The notes under the pieces are model-generated. The model saw nothing but the letters and a program-made list of their open reading frames with translations, had not been told where the DNA came from and did no database searches. Below, in pieces: positions 38,816 to 51,605 of a stretch of DNA of 64,000 nt. Position 1 is the first letter of the stretch. Each line of letters opens with the position of its first letter. A program made the translations under genes and the position numbers. The stretch comes from Melastoma dodecandrum. Lineage: Eukaryota; Streptophyta; Magnoliopsida; Myrtales; Melastomataceae. The DNA is taken from positions 168,944-232,943 of the forward strand of contig JARUPY010000404.1 of NCBI GenBank assembly GCA_029817715.1, in the 5' to 3' direction.

Positions 38816-39886
38816 TTTTGCGTAATTTATGAAACTTTAACCGTTTTTCACGAAATTTTTTAAAAACTAACCGTTCATCCGTACAAACCTCCTTAATTAA
38901 TACCATAATCTTTGTAATCAGTAATTGGATGCTCGTTCGAGTTCGACTCCGTCGTTCAATCAGAAAATAGTATGGTCATCGTTTGATTAAGATCCGTTGT
39001 CATCACTCGTTAGATATCAGTTTCGTTCGAACTCCGTAATTTACTCAGAAAGTAACATGTTTCAATCACCGCTTGATTAAGACCACGGCCCGTTAACATC
39101 GATTAGACGTGGAATATTGCTCGAACTCCATCATTTGCCCAAAAATACTGTTCCAATCATGACTTAGTTGAGAACACAACTCAATTACATTGTTCGCCTG
39201 ATTTTGAATATCGTCCGGACCTTATCATTCGCTTAGAAGATAATAGTTGTTCAAATTCATTCATATAAAAGACGTAAGCACTCTTCGAGGACACATATCA
39301 CAAAATTCATTTCCCTTCTTTCCCTTCCCTTCACCCTCCGGGCCCGACAACGTAAGTTCAGGACAGGCCAGTAACCGAAACGATGAAATGTAATAAAATG
39401 CATTGTAATGTAATGCCGGTTCTTTTCCTCATAACTCGCTCGTCAGTACTCATTTTCGGGTCATTCTGGTCGATTTTAGGTTCAAAGCCATGTATGCATG
39501 CAAGTAATCATGTTATGTATTGAGTTATAATCGACAAAGATATATAGAAGAAATATTAATTCTAGTGACCCAGAATGCAATGCAACTCAAGCAGCTGAAG
39601 CAAAACTGGGTTTGAATCTTTGTTCTGTTACTGGAATTTTGGTTTGTGAAAGGAACATCATTCGACAGCCCAGAAAAAGGGAGTTTAACATTGCATTAGA
39701 AAATGGAAGTTGTCAGGAAAGGTTCCAACAACAATTGGAATAAGGGTACAAAATGACACAACATAAGGTTACAAAGTACAGAAAGGGACACACTAGTTGG
39801 AAGGGAAGCTCGGTGTAGAACCCAGTTCGCAAAAGTTGCGCTCTGTGATCTGATCTCGCTGTTCCTTGAATGGCCGATGGAGACCC
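38816..39886. other. Intergenic region, with diverged tandem repeats
   Basis: About 38925-39275 contains three to four loosely repeated blocks of roughly 95-100 bp, each with GTTCGAACTCC-like and TTGATTAAGA-like parts. 39290-39886 probably includes the 3' untranslated region of FPS. No other gene was seen. Confidence 0.5.
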
Positions 39887-42662
39887 TCACTTCTGCCTCT
39901 TGTAGATTTTACCCAAGAATGACTTCAGCACTGCTTGCACTGATTTGCTGGGATGAGCTTCGATGGCTGTTATCAGCTTCTCATAGCTCTGGCTCTCGTA
40001 CTCGGCGAAAACGCCCTGTCGAAAATTCATGGATCAAGCCAAGCCAATAGCAATCGTGAGCTTTGTATGACGGGTTTGAACAGTAAGACAGCAATTTTTT
40101 TTTTTCACTATGCAACTGCATTTTTGGTAAATAGAGGAAGAAGACTTTCGTATTGGCACCCTGAGGCCGGCTAAAGACTCGATGTTTACCTGAAGGTTAA
40201 GCTCGTTGTAAAGGGCTTTCACCTTCGCAACGTTTTCTGGGTCAGGCTTACCGTAATTTTCCTGATATTAAGATCAAATCAGTCGTTTATAGTAAAAGCA
40301 TTATGAGAAAAATACCGTAGTTGAATTTGTGAATTTTACGTTAAGAATTTTCTTCTGATCCTCGTTGCAAATTTCCAGCGCCTTCACGACCAACCACGAG
40401 CACTTAAAATCTTCAATATCTGTCCCTATCTGTAAGCACCGGAAGGGAAGTAAAAGTGCTGGTTACTACACGAGTCATAAGATCAGCAGTTATATTCTCA
40501 GAGAACCGATTCTGCATTGTTAGTAGGCTAACCTTTCCGATAGTCTCAGGATCACCAAAGCAATCCAAATAATCATCCTGTAAAAGCAATCCAAGTAATC
40601 TTTGTTCGATCATTATTTTGCTTTCAAGTAACACGTCGCAACTTTTGTAAAATAATTTCTGAAGAGAGGAGCATACCTGAACTTGAAAGTAAGTTCCCAT
40701 CTCAACGAGTATGTTTTGGACATCGACATGCTTCTCCAAGTTTTCACCAGACATCAGCAATGCACATGCAACCTGATTCACACATCATTGTTAGCCTTCC
40801 TTTCGTCTGGACAGGTTAAAAGAAAAAATGGCTGATTGGCAGGAAAATAGATCAACTAGTACTTACGGGGAGATAAAATGAGTAATAGGCGGTCTTGTAT
40901 TGTACAATGCGGCGATGACTGCAGGAAAAAAAAAAAATTTCATAACTCTCCATACGCAGGTAGTTTTTCAGCCCCAGTAACTTTTTAGGGAAAACCATTT
41001 TATTTTGGTGCCATTGTTGTAGAAATCTATATTGCCTTAGAAAAGCATTTCAACAACTATTAGTCTGGAACAAGAAAACATTCTAACCGCCAAGTAACGT
41101 CACTCACAGTGATAATGTGTATTTTGATAAATCTTTCTCTCCTTCAAGAGTGGTTATCAGGTCTATCATTTGGCCTGATGCAGTCTGAAATTCCACCTGT
41201 CGATGAAAATTTAAAGTTAGACTGAAGGACCGCGGAAGATAATAACATAAGGTCAACAAGCAAGTCTAAATCTCAAGTACCTCATTAAACAGATCTAGAA
41301 GATCAACGTAGTAAGGCTTTCCTCGGAAATGATTTCTGAGAATCCGGGGAATGTGATTGCGCAACACCACCCCGTCATTTATGGCAATCATCCCAATCTA
41401 AAACAACAAGATTAGGCGATGCTCGTAAGCTATTCCTCATGGCAGGTTCTACAAAGATGATGAGGCAGGAGGGTCACCGGGAAAGACCTTTGGTAATCTA
41501 AACCAGCAAGGCTGACCACGTCGTGTATGAGAGCTGTCCATAATGTCATCGAGTACAAGGAAGTATGCTTGAAGCTGCAATAACGATTCTCTTCATTCAA
41601 CACAAGGAATTGTTTATCCAAGGATGCAGCCATTGAAACAAGCACATATTCCTGATAAAGAAACCAGAAAAAGTTTACCCATTCAATACACCAGCCAAGG
41701 GCACTCGCGAGGAAAATCTCCTCCTCGGTAAGTTCCCTTCCCTCTATCAAATATTTGTAGCTGTCGATGACAGAAAGACCCCTGTTCAATTTTCCTGCAC
41801 AGTCAAAACAACACGAGTTAGAATATCACCAACCACAAGGTGCTCCAACAAAAGTTCTGTCCAAGAGCATAATCATATCGCCAACAGCGACATCTACTGC
41901 ATCCAATCAACAGATGAAGTCTCTGATTGAAGTTAAGAAGAGACTAACCTCCGGGAACATTGTAGTCGAGCATCTGCAGAGAAGAATGAGACATATTAGA
42001 AAAGCTAGAAACCAAACTCATACGAACGAGAGGAGAAGAATCAGACGGGGAAGCATAAACCGAGGGCTTCAACGCTAATACAAAATAAGGTCAAACAAGC
42101 AGCAGATTCAAATCCAAGCATGTTCAGACAGCAATCGCCGTTACATGAAGAATTGAACAGTATATCAGCAGGGACAAAGCTACCAATTCCGCGGAGATGA
42201 AGCCACGAAAAACACGGGAGAACAGGCAAAATGTGGATCCGGATTAAGATTTCTCGCAGATTGTCTCGGAGCTATGCTTACGAGACAAATCTCCCAAGAA
42301 ACCCAGCCACAATACTTAAACATCAAACACCAAAAAAGCAATGTCCAGGGCAGCAGCATTTCATCGAACGTAAAGCCAGATCCACACCCTATGCTCGATT
42401 CACTCCCACCCACGACGTAGAATCAAACAGAAACCAAAATCCACTCACTCGGGCAACAAAAATTTCACATCTTATTTCGCGTTATCAATCACAATCACCC
42501 GAAAAAGGAAAGAATCGTGGTGGGAGGAGGGGAGGGTGGGGGCGAACTTACGCGCTCGACCCACTGACGGGAATCATCGGTGAACTCGAAGGAGGGGTCT
42601 TCGAGGAGCTCCTTCTTGAGGACGGAGTAGACTTGCAGGAACTTTGGCCTGAGATCCGCCAT
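39887..42662 (-). CDS. FPS: Farnesyl diphosphate synthase
   Basis: Makes farnesyl diphosphate from isopentenyl and dimethylallyl diphosphate in the cytosol, feeding sterols and sesquiterpenes. Twelve exons: 42662-42552, 41973-41949, 41794-41679, 41574-41488, 41397-41281, 41196-41108, 40918-40867, 40772-40677, 40577-40533, 40429-40340, 40261-40190, 40015-39887. All phases agree and give 342 residues, the usual length. The aspartate-rich motifs DDIMD (93-97) and DDYLD (232-236) are both intact, and the end is KIYKRQK. It starts [16 protein letters not shown] with no organelle targeting extension. The donor after exon 4 (GTCTTT) is weak, otherwise splice sites are ordinary. A decayed unprocessed copy of exons 7-10 is at 49985-51125. 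Confidence 0.97.
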
Positions 42663-42833
42663 TGGAGGAAGAGGAAGAGGAAGAAGAGGAATGGGAAGAA
42701 GGAGAAGAAGATGGGGATGGGGGGTCAGGAGGTGTTTAAGGTGTCTGCCCTCCTGTTTAGTCGGAAGAAGGACACACAAAAATAGTGATGGGATGGTCGT
42801 GGTGGTTGTCGTTGTTTGTTATAGTGTGTGTTT

Positions 42834-42864
42834 TGTGTGTGTGTGTGTGAGAGAGAGAGAGAGG
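42834..42864. repeat. (GT)n(GA)n microsatellite in the FPS 5' flank
   Basis: A TG run followed at once by a GA run, 170-200 bp before the FPS start codon. On the coding strand it is a CT then AC tract, which is common in plant promoters and leaders. Confidence 0.85.
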
Positions 42865-44384
42865 GGAGGGAAGATGATCGGCACATTGCAGAGAAAGTCG
42901 GGGAGGGTCGGTCAACAAAGGTACGCCCAGTTTCGCTTAATATTTTAATGTCAAGAAATCGATTTTCTAAGTTTAGCGTTAGTTTTTTAAATTCTTTTAA
43001 ACGATCTTGGTGTTAGTAACATTAAATTTCTAAAAGCAGTTAAAAATTTTAAATTTAATCGAATTATATTTTAAAATATTTTGCGTACTATTATTTCACA
43101 CAATTTGATAATTGCGATATAAATTTTATATATTTTTTTCTAACATAATTCGCTAATTATGATTGAAAATGAAATATATAGTATGTCACGTCTTTGACCT
43201 AATCGATAGTTAACGTCGAAACCTATTTTATAAATTTTTATTCAATGAATGATTATAATTTTGGGGAGTCGAGTTTCACATTGTTGTGCACGTGATTTGA
43301 TACCGACATTCTGCGTGTGCCCGCCCTAATAAATGGAATTAGGATGGTAATGGTGGGTGGGATGCAAATGACTCCCAATAATAATAATAATACCCAAATC
43401 TTGGATCTTCACACATCACACACGTGACAACCGATTCAATCAAACACTAAGCCTAAACCCCCCTCTTTTATATGTTATTTTTTTTTATTAAATTTGTTTA
43501 ATTATTAGCTTTAGATTATTTCAAAATCTCACCCGTAAATTGCAAATTTGTTCCTACTGAAATAACAAATGAGAAAGAAATAAAAATATTCAAAGGGTGA
43601 CACACACACACACACACACACACACCTCCCATACTAGAGTTGACTTTGATTTTCAATAAAGATCATAATTGTAAAATACCTAACTAAACCCTAAGCACGC
43701 CTACCCAGAATTCCTTTTTTTCATGTGGGATGAATTTAGTGGTCAAGAATGGAGGATGGTCCATTTTGGTGTTCTATTTTTGTTTGGAGGAGGACTTGGT
43801 CCCATTTTTTACTATCTTTATGTAAGGCACACTATCTTCATGTTAAAATGCATATATAATAAGTAGAAGCTAAACCCAATACGTATTTTTATATGGGAAA
43901 TAGTTTGTTGACTATGAAGAGGTTTTTTTTTTCTTGTCCTAATGATCAATCAATCAACATCAACGAAGTTGTCATAAACTTAGCATCTCTTATCTCCAAC
44001 CAACCCTACAACTAACTGTTCATCCACAAATGCTTTATCAAATGGGCCTCAATGTCGGCCCTTAATGATGGCTTTGTTGAATGGGTCCGGCCCATGAAAG
44101 GCCCTGTTGAGCGGACAGCAAACGGCCCATTTATTCCCGCCTCTCTTCCGTACGTTTTCGTGGATCGGGTTGTTTCATCGAGTGAATCCAACCGTATACG
44201 TTTGTAAAAATATACGGAAGGACTTGCGAGATCACTGAATATGAGGAACATTAGACATAAAGGATCGAAACGAAACGCAGGACCATCACCGCCTTCAGTT
44301 CGAGATATGAAGACATCAACTTCCTTATTCGACATCGCGGAGGATAAACCTTGAGCTGTGATATCGATAGGTTTTGTGAGCTAG
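42865..44384. other. Gene-less AT-rich interval
   Basis: FPS upstream region and intergenic DNA. An (AC)n microsatellite lies at about 43600-43625. No gene was seen on either strand; the frame at 44012-44335 (minus) has no domain. Confidence 0.6.
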
Positions 44385-44615
44385 GGATGGTTTTCTTGTA
44401 GCAGCTAATACTTAACGCCGAGCCAAATCTGAATTCAAGAAATGATGATTAAAGCATAAGCACCCCACAAAATAAAATAGGAGAAGAGCTGAAGGTAAAG
44501 TGAGATTGATCTCGTGCAGTACCATTAGAATCTCGTTCCCAATCACGAATTTATCAACAACGCTTAGTTTAAGGAGAATTTTCTTCATCCTTCCATATAT
44601 AACCGAGAAGGTTCT
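44385..44615 (-). pseudogene. Relic of a tandem F-box paralogue
   Basis: Clearly similar to 46110-46310, the end of exon 1 and following intron of the F-box gene upstream, including the ACCATTAGAATCT and CCCAATCACGA stretches. Several indels break any frame. Nothing else of the second copy remains. Confidence 0.75.
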
Positions 44616-44862
44616 GCTACACTCGAAACAAGCTTGTTATAGCAGTAACAGTTCTAATGCAACCGAGATACGAACGACATAGGACGTACATTTAGCAGCA
44701 AAAAACCTTCGGCCCCAACGAATACAGATGTTTAATATTCAAACCTTGGGGCACATATGCACACACTTAGTAAGAGTATCACACAGAGGAAGGCTGTACA
44801 AACCTTGGCAAAAAGAAGGGCTGAAACTGTACCAAAAACACAAACAAGCTCCAGGAACTGCC

Positions 44863-47231
44863 TCATTTAAAAGGATAATTGAATATGACTTTCGCAGCTT
44901 TTGATCCTCTCGGGTAGCCTAGAATACTTGCTGCAAGTTTGACCACCTTCTGTGCGTCGTCGGGTTCTTTTAGGGATAGGCCAGGATGCCTCCTTGACCC
45001 TTTAGCATTGAAATTGATGACCATCTTCTCCAACACTTGTGCATCTCGGAGAAGAAATTTTATCAGGGATAGCCAATACATTTTTAATTTTTTTTTTGGT
45101 AAGCGGGATAGCCAATACATTGGTTTAGGAGCATAATGGGCTGGGAATACTATTATCTCAATGTTCCTGATACGGCCAGTCAATCTATTCCAGGATTCAA
45201 ATTTGTTACAGATTCGATCCTTATTCAGAGGAATCGCCTGCAAACAGAAAAGCAAGGTAAGAACTAAATAAACTCGCATTCCCCCGACTTGGGGAATGCC
45301 AAAAGCCTAGGAGACGAACAATTGGGAGAACATAGGCCGCCAAAGAACATGGTTTCTTCGAATCTCTTCCATCCATTACAAGACAAGATTTAGTTACCAT
45401 TAAGGTACTCCATGGCCCAAGTTATCCTTAGTTTCTCCCACTATTTGTTTACGGGTTGCGTAATCGCAAAAGTTGTATCTTAGCTAACATTTTGAAAACA
45501 TGACAAACAAATAAGCAAAAGGATAAAAGCAAGAGCACCAAAAGATAAATAAAATGTACAGCATTATTCTTTCTTGAGCATCACTTCCAAGTAACAAAAC
45601 AAACCGGACATCCTCAGTGAGTAATAATACAAGAAACATACCTTGGAGTGTATTTCGGGAGTGAAATATATTACCAATGTTTCTACATTCGGAGCACACT
45701 CCAACACTTCTGCTATTTGTCCAAGAGAATACTTGTCGGCTAAAGTCATGATAGTCAGGTGTCGACATTTCAGTTCCAAAGAGGCATCCCCATTCCCCTT
45801 GTAATTATGGAGATCCTGGAAGTGCACCAGACAAAGAACAACGATATTCTCCCCATTGTTAGGACAGCCATCAAATACAGCATATGTACAGATGTTATGA
45901 TGCAAGACAAAGAAAATGTCAGGAGATGAGATTATGTAAACATTTCTCATTCATTTGTATGAAATTAGCAGAAGAAGACTGCTAAAATTAACTCATACGA
46001 CACAAGGCAAAGAAATGAATGGGGTGAGATCATTTAAGCATTTCAATTTTTCATTGCAATTCCTGTAATAAAACCTATAAAATTAACATAAGTATGCATA
46101 AAAAAGATGGTTCCTAGCAGCTAATACCTAACCATGAGCCAAATCTGAACTCGAAAAATGATGGGCCGAGCATAAGCACACCAACGCAGTAAACTGAGAT
46201 GGATCTCGCACTGTACCGTACCATTAGAATCTGGTTCCCAATCACGACTTTATCAACAAAGCGCAGTTTACTAAGAATTCCCTTAATGGTGCCATAGATT
46301 ATATCCGAATTAGTTTCATCGATTTCCAAACTGAAATTCAACTCAATGTCAACCAGAGATGATACTTGCTTCACCACAACAACTTCCTTTCCCTCCCACC
46401 GGCCCAGCAGCCTCATTGACCTCAAGTTAGGGACAAAGATTTCCAAGCAGAAGTTTTTGTGACGACGGTTCTCATCCTCCTCATCTATATACTCATCGTA
46501 TGGATAACAGTACCTACGGATAACCAACTCCCTCATCACCATCGAGAAGATCCTGATACAATTCATACCATAACAAGCTTCTAATGTCAGGGATTCCAAC
46601 AGGGGAGACCCCTCCAAAACCCCATTAATCACTTCATCCACCAACTTGGTGCGGTGAACACTCAACACCTTCAGTGAACTCCAACTTATCATCCCCAAAT
46701 TACCATTAGTAAAGGATGGAAACCCACACCACTCCAACCGAAGCCTCATCAGGGATTCACACCGTAGCAGTGCCCTCGGCAAGACGTAGGTGTCAACGAC
46801 AACGCCATCCTCAAGTCCGATGCGCAAGTCCTCCACGCGGCGGCCACCGGCAAACCTAATCCAGCGGTCGACTATCCCTTCAAGCCGTCATAGTAGTTCA
46901 GGTCGAGGAGGTGGAGCTTGCGAATAGTCGGGGACGTGCACATGAGCAAGAACAGTTCAACAAAGTCGAACTGATCCTTCACCACGCAAGTCCTGATCCG
47001 AAAATCGACGGAGACGGCCGAGGTTTGGGTCCAGAGGGAGTACCAGCGCCTGGAGAGGGCGCTGGTCTTGACGACGTCCTTGATGTCGAGGAAGGAGAGC
47101 ACGTGTAAAATTATGGAATCCGGAAGGGCGCTGATGTGGTCGTCTTCCGCCGCCGCATCGGACGGACGCTTTCGTTTGCTGGAGCTTGTACTTCGAGAAG
47201 CAGAACGCGGAGGATCGCCGGCCTCCTCCAT
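44863..47231 (-). pseudogene. F-box/LRR/FBD protein gene with one frameshift
   Basis: F-box proteins select targets for SCF ubiquitin ligases. Exon 1 (47231-46222) starts with a low-complexity N-terminus and an F-box (ISALPDSIILHVLSFLDIKD, ALSRRWYSLW), then LRR-like sequence (SPLLESLTLEACYG). Exon 2 (45815-45642, LRHLTIM..LECAPNVETLVIYF type) and exon 3 (45237-44863, FBD-like tail with ILGYPRGSKAAKVIF) join in phase. Near 46875 one base is missing: the frame ends DGLKG-stop, while IVDRWIRFAGGRRVEDL continues in the next frame. With one base added, exon 1 would be 337 codons and the protein about 519 residues, normal for the family. All else is sound, so this is either a very recent null allele or a sequence error. 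The splice after exon 1 is inferred. Confidence 0.82.
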
Positions 47232-47249
47232 GGTTGCGGTGGTAGCGCC

Positions 47250-47933
47250 TCCGGTCGACGAGCGGGAAGAATCACCGCCTTTTTATATTTGGGCCGAAGT
47301 TGACGTGATGGTGAGTCGGCCCAACTAAAAGGACAACAAACCACGCATGACTGAACGAAATGAGTTTCATACTAATTAAGCATTTATAAAACTAAATAAA
47401 TCGATTAATTTTTCTTACAATATTTATTAAAAAAAGTTCAAAAATTATTACTAGTAAGTATAGATTAAAAAATGAAAAGAAAAATTCATTGGTTTAAGAT
47501 GAGGTATAAATACATCATTTAAGATTATGAGTATAAAATAAGGTTTAATTTAGGAAAATATTATCAATTTAATTGTAGAATAAAATGTTACAAAAAGTAA
47601 TGGAAGATAAATACTATGGCCAAATAACCTAAAAAGAAAAACTTTTTTATTAATATTAATTTGATATAATTTGATACATCTAGAATGGTAGGTATTATTA
47701 ATTCAATGTTTATCTTAATTTAACACTTTTTATTTTTTATATTTTCCGCGTGAATCAAATATTTCTTAGTACCCGATTTTCGATTATAAGAAAACATCTA
47801 GAAAAGCAAATGAGAGACCGGAAGAACTTGCATTCGCATGAAAGGCCAGAAAGATGCTTTGGGTGGTGCATTATCAATCATTCTCGTGAAATACAGCAGA
47901 CGACGTTTCGTGACATAGACATACATATATTGT
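47250..47933. other. Gene-less AT-rich interval
   Basis: Upstream of the F-box gene start, then AT-rich DNA (about 47380-47760). No gene was seen. Confidence 0.6.
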
Positions 47934-48525
47934 CTACCTCGGATATAGCTCGGACGTGGAAGCCCCGTTGATCGAGGATGTGCCCGCGTTGTTTTGGGAG
48001 AAGTCGGCATCGATTTTTCTTGAGCTTCTATCGCACACGGAAGGGATGTTGTAGCCGGAGCTCGTGCTCATGAAGAATGCTGGTTGTGTCGGCACTGGAA
48101 GAGTGATGGAATGATGATTGAGCCAGTGAACCACAGAAGTCATCTCTGGTCTGTTTGCTGCATTTTCTTGTACAAATAGCAGACCGATGTGAATGCATCT
48201 CAGGATGCTTGCGCTACAACCAGATGAGACCGCGGGATCCACAATGTCCGATATGTTCCCTTCTCTCCAATTCTTCCAAGCCTGTGGCATCCCATGTTCA
48301 AGCATTAATAGGATGAAACGGTTCGTAAACTTCACGAATTTCAAAAATTTTCAGTAGTTGTAGTTTCCTCACTTGGCCTATCACAACATCTCTGGATCTT
48401 CTCCAGAAACATGAACTAGGTTTCTTCGTCCACTAACGATTTCGAGGACCAAGACCCTGAAACTAAAGACGTCTGACTTTACCGAAAATTTTCCGCGTGC
48501 TGCGTACTCGGGAGCCATGTATCCG
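47934..48525 (-). pseudogene. CRK kinase C-terminal relic
   Basis: Two exons of a DUF26-type receptor kinase. 48525 to about 48372 reads [20 protein letters not shown] and [10 protein letters not shown] (kinase subdomains VIII-IX). 48281-47934 reads AWKNWREGNISDIVDPAVSS, then IHIGLLFVQENAANRPEM, and ends in GASTSELYPR, the usual CRK end. The ATP loop, HRD and DFG exons and the whole outer part are missing. The residue before VLVLE is R instead of the usual G. The second exon remains open, but no complete protein can be made. Confidence 0.85.
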
Positions 48526-49984
48526 CTGCAAGCCAAAATTCAACTAAATATGTGACAATTCAGAGCGAGGAAAACTCCGAGTGGCCTTGAACTGGTTATT
48601 TTGAGGAAGAAGAAAATATGTATAACGACGAGTAAGACTCCTTTTTCTTGTTTATGTTACTTTTCCTTTCACTTTGGATTACTAACTCTTATGGATCGCG
48701 CAGATCGAACCCCTGCGTCCTTTGTCAAATATTCCCTAACGTATGTCGCATGTCAACATAGTTTGGGACGAGGCCAACTAACGAAACAGTGAAATGGAAT
48801 GCAGTCGTTGACACACATGAATTTCAGGACTTTGATTCAATGGGTCAAACAACGAAGCCCAGTAGAAGGTGCCGTTCGAGAAATCGCTTGAGCACTGAAA
48901 AACATTCTGCTCGAGAAGCATGTCTCGAGTACTCGGGGAGCAGCACTCGAGAAGCAGATCTTGAGCGCTCGAGAGCAGTTCGCTCGAGAAACAACTATTG
49001 AATTCGAATAAGTGAGATCAGTTATACCCCTCGAGAGCGACCATGACCCAAGTAATGCTCCCAGTATAACTAGGCTACGACCAAGAAAAAGGACACGTGA
49101 CAAACCCGGAAAGGCCGAAGGAGATATGATGTGCATGTCCCCTACAAAGTAGGGAGTAGATCGTGTGCACGATCTAAGGTGATTCTGAACATGCTAAATA
49201 ACCGCAACTAAAAGATTATGAACTATAAAAGGATCACAATAGACAACAAACAAAACAAGAACAACAACTCAAACAAACAGACTCTAAGTCTTTTATCTTT
49301 TTACTTTCGGGTCTTTATCCTCCATCCTCAGTGCCGTCGCATTAAATTCCAGTGTTGCACTTTTTCCTAGCCTCAGTGCGTTGATTCTGTCCGGCATTAT
49401 GGTCCAACCTCAGCGACGTGCATTAAATTCCATCATTGTTGACGCCTTTCCGTCTATCCTCGAAGACATGCATTAAATTACGTCCCCGTTGACCTGTCTT
49501 CACTTTGACTCCGCCCTTCGACGTCGTGCATTAAATTCCCCCGTCGTGACGACCTCCTCCGTTTCCACGAGGGCGAATTCCACGAAAGGAGTTTGCCTCA
49601 ACCGCCCTCCTTCGACCGTCCGAAGCGTCACCAATCATTTTCTGTTATTTTTTATTCAAATCGTGTCTATAAGTGCAATGCTGTAAGCTCGATATCATCG
49701 CATTCAATTCTGATATTGTGCTTATTTGTTTTATACTTGTATTCGTGTCTTTCATGATGTACGACATCAAACACACCTAAACTCGATACCATTGTATTAA
49801 TTTCTGTTTACTTTCACTTTAAAACGACCACATTCATTGTAAAATTCGATATGTGTTGCGGGGATAACTTTTTCGTTCCAACAGCACCGACGTTTCTTCT
49901 CTTCTTCCATGTTTCTCGATCCTCGTTTCGAATCAGTCTTGCCGTTGTTCAGCTCAAACCCATGTATGCATGCACATAATCCTG
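48526..49984. other. Gene-less interval with repeats, possibly transposon-derived
   Basis: Six CTCGAG sites lie within 48910-49035. 49317-49545 contains four blocks of about 60 bp, each with GCATTAAATT and a pyrimidine-rich half. This may be the LTR of an unrecognised retroelement, but no polyprotein part or second LTR was found. Confidence 0.45.
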
Positions 49985-51125
49985 TTATTCCGGTCCTCGT
50001 CGCAAAGTTCTAGCGCTTTTGCACCCAACCACGAGCACTTCAATCCATCAATATCAGTCCCTATCTGTGAGACCCGAGAACGAAAGCGTAATTGGCGGTT
50101 GTAGGAAGTTTTGTCATCACAGATCTAATTATGCTCGGTAAGTAGTCTAACCTTTCAGGAACTCTAAGGGTCACCAAAGCAATCAGAAAAATCATCCTTT
50201 GAGAGGCGAGAAGATCAGACTCTACCATTAACATTGTCGACATAATGGCAGGAATAACTAAGAAGAGCTTCTACGTCGTCATCGGAGTCTTTTACACCAC
50301 AGCCAGTTTCATTATGGTGGATTGAGGCAATAATCATCCTTATGGCATTTTCGGGCATTCAAATGGCCTCCGAGGCATCCCAACGTGACAATTCACCCGT
50401 ATTTTGCTTATGAGTCATGGATAGGAGCGTTTGCGACAGAATTTTAGAAAAGAGAAGACCTGGGCCTGATTGTAAGTCCCCATTTCAGCGAGTATGTTCT
50501 GGACATCGGCGTGCTTCTCAAAGGTTTCACCGGATATCAGAAATGCACACGCAATCTGATTCAAGCATCATCATTTTTACGGTTCCTTTTGTCTGGACAA
50601 GTTAAAAGTGTTAAAAATTTCTGATTTGGGCTTCTTATTTTTACTTTACTTTTTATTTTATTTTACTTTATTAAAGTATATTTTATAAGATAGGTTGTGA
50701 CATAAGACAGTGTATGAAATCCCACTAAAGTATCGTGATCTTTAAAGTTATTAAGAAATGTGCATCTCGTTTGTTTAATGTGGCCTATGGTTAAGTGTAG
50801 ATTATTTTATAACATATGGTCTATTGATGGATAGAACATAGGCCGACTGCTAGGTCCTTTTCCCTATCCAGCATACTTTTATTTGTTTCATGTATCTGGG
50901 TTAATCACCCTGCCAGTCAGATCATCAGTTTCTTTGGCCTCCTCCATCGAGAGCAGCCGTACAGGAAGGGAAGAAGATCTAAGCCGATCCGGTCTTCCGC
51001 TATTTTCGTTGTTTGTTGTTTTTGTGGTTGTGCGAATATCTCACAAAAAGATCTTAGATTGAACTTAAGGGTAGCCAAAGTGCGATATACGCAGTCTTGT
51101 GTCCTGCAAAGCGGCCATGACTACC
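49985..51125 (-). pseudogene. Farnesyl diphosphate synthase pseudogene (exons 10 to 7)
   Basis: Segments match FPS exons in the same order and strand: exon 10 (about 49995-50068), exon 9 (about 50150-50196), exon 8 (about 50462-50560) and exon 7 (about 51080-51120). Intron pieces are also recognisable, so it is not a retrocopy. There are many indels. The region left of 49985 also matches the FPS 3' flank (CCATGTATGCATGCA). About 430 bp of foreign AT-rich DNA separates exons 8 and 7, and a Mutator-like element interrupts the gene at 51168. Confidence 0.85.
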
Positions 51126-51605
51126 GGAAACAAATAAAAACTATCTCTAGCTATAAAATTTTAAAAAGGCAAAATATCGATTTTTGGCCCCAAGTATTGG
51201 CAAACTTTTCGATTTTGCAAATCGTTTAAAAATTTTTCAATTTGGCCTTAAATCGATGACACTTTTGTAAGAGGCCTTATTTGTGACGGACGTTAAATTT
51301 TTGACGGAAATGTTGGTGAATTATTTACGTGGCATTGACATTAATATTTTTTGTCTTACGTGGAGTTATCTGGTGGGAGGAATTACAGGTTAAAATCAAA
51401 TCGCAGAAAGAGGGGTTAGGGTTAGGGTTCTTCAGGAAGGAGATTTGGGTTTTCTCTCCCGTGGCTTTCGTTGGCGATCCTTGAGGCGTTGTTGCACGAT
51501 TCCTTGGTTTTTCTCCTCCAGGTAAGTGTATTGCGTCATTGTTTTCTGTTGTTGGTGTATTTCTGCGTGGGTTTGGTGGAAAGGTGAGATGCGGTTTTTT
51601 TGGAA

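Noticed and set aside
44012..44335. 107-codon minus-strand frame
   Set aside because: No domain and no continuity with the F-box relic beside it.
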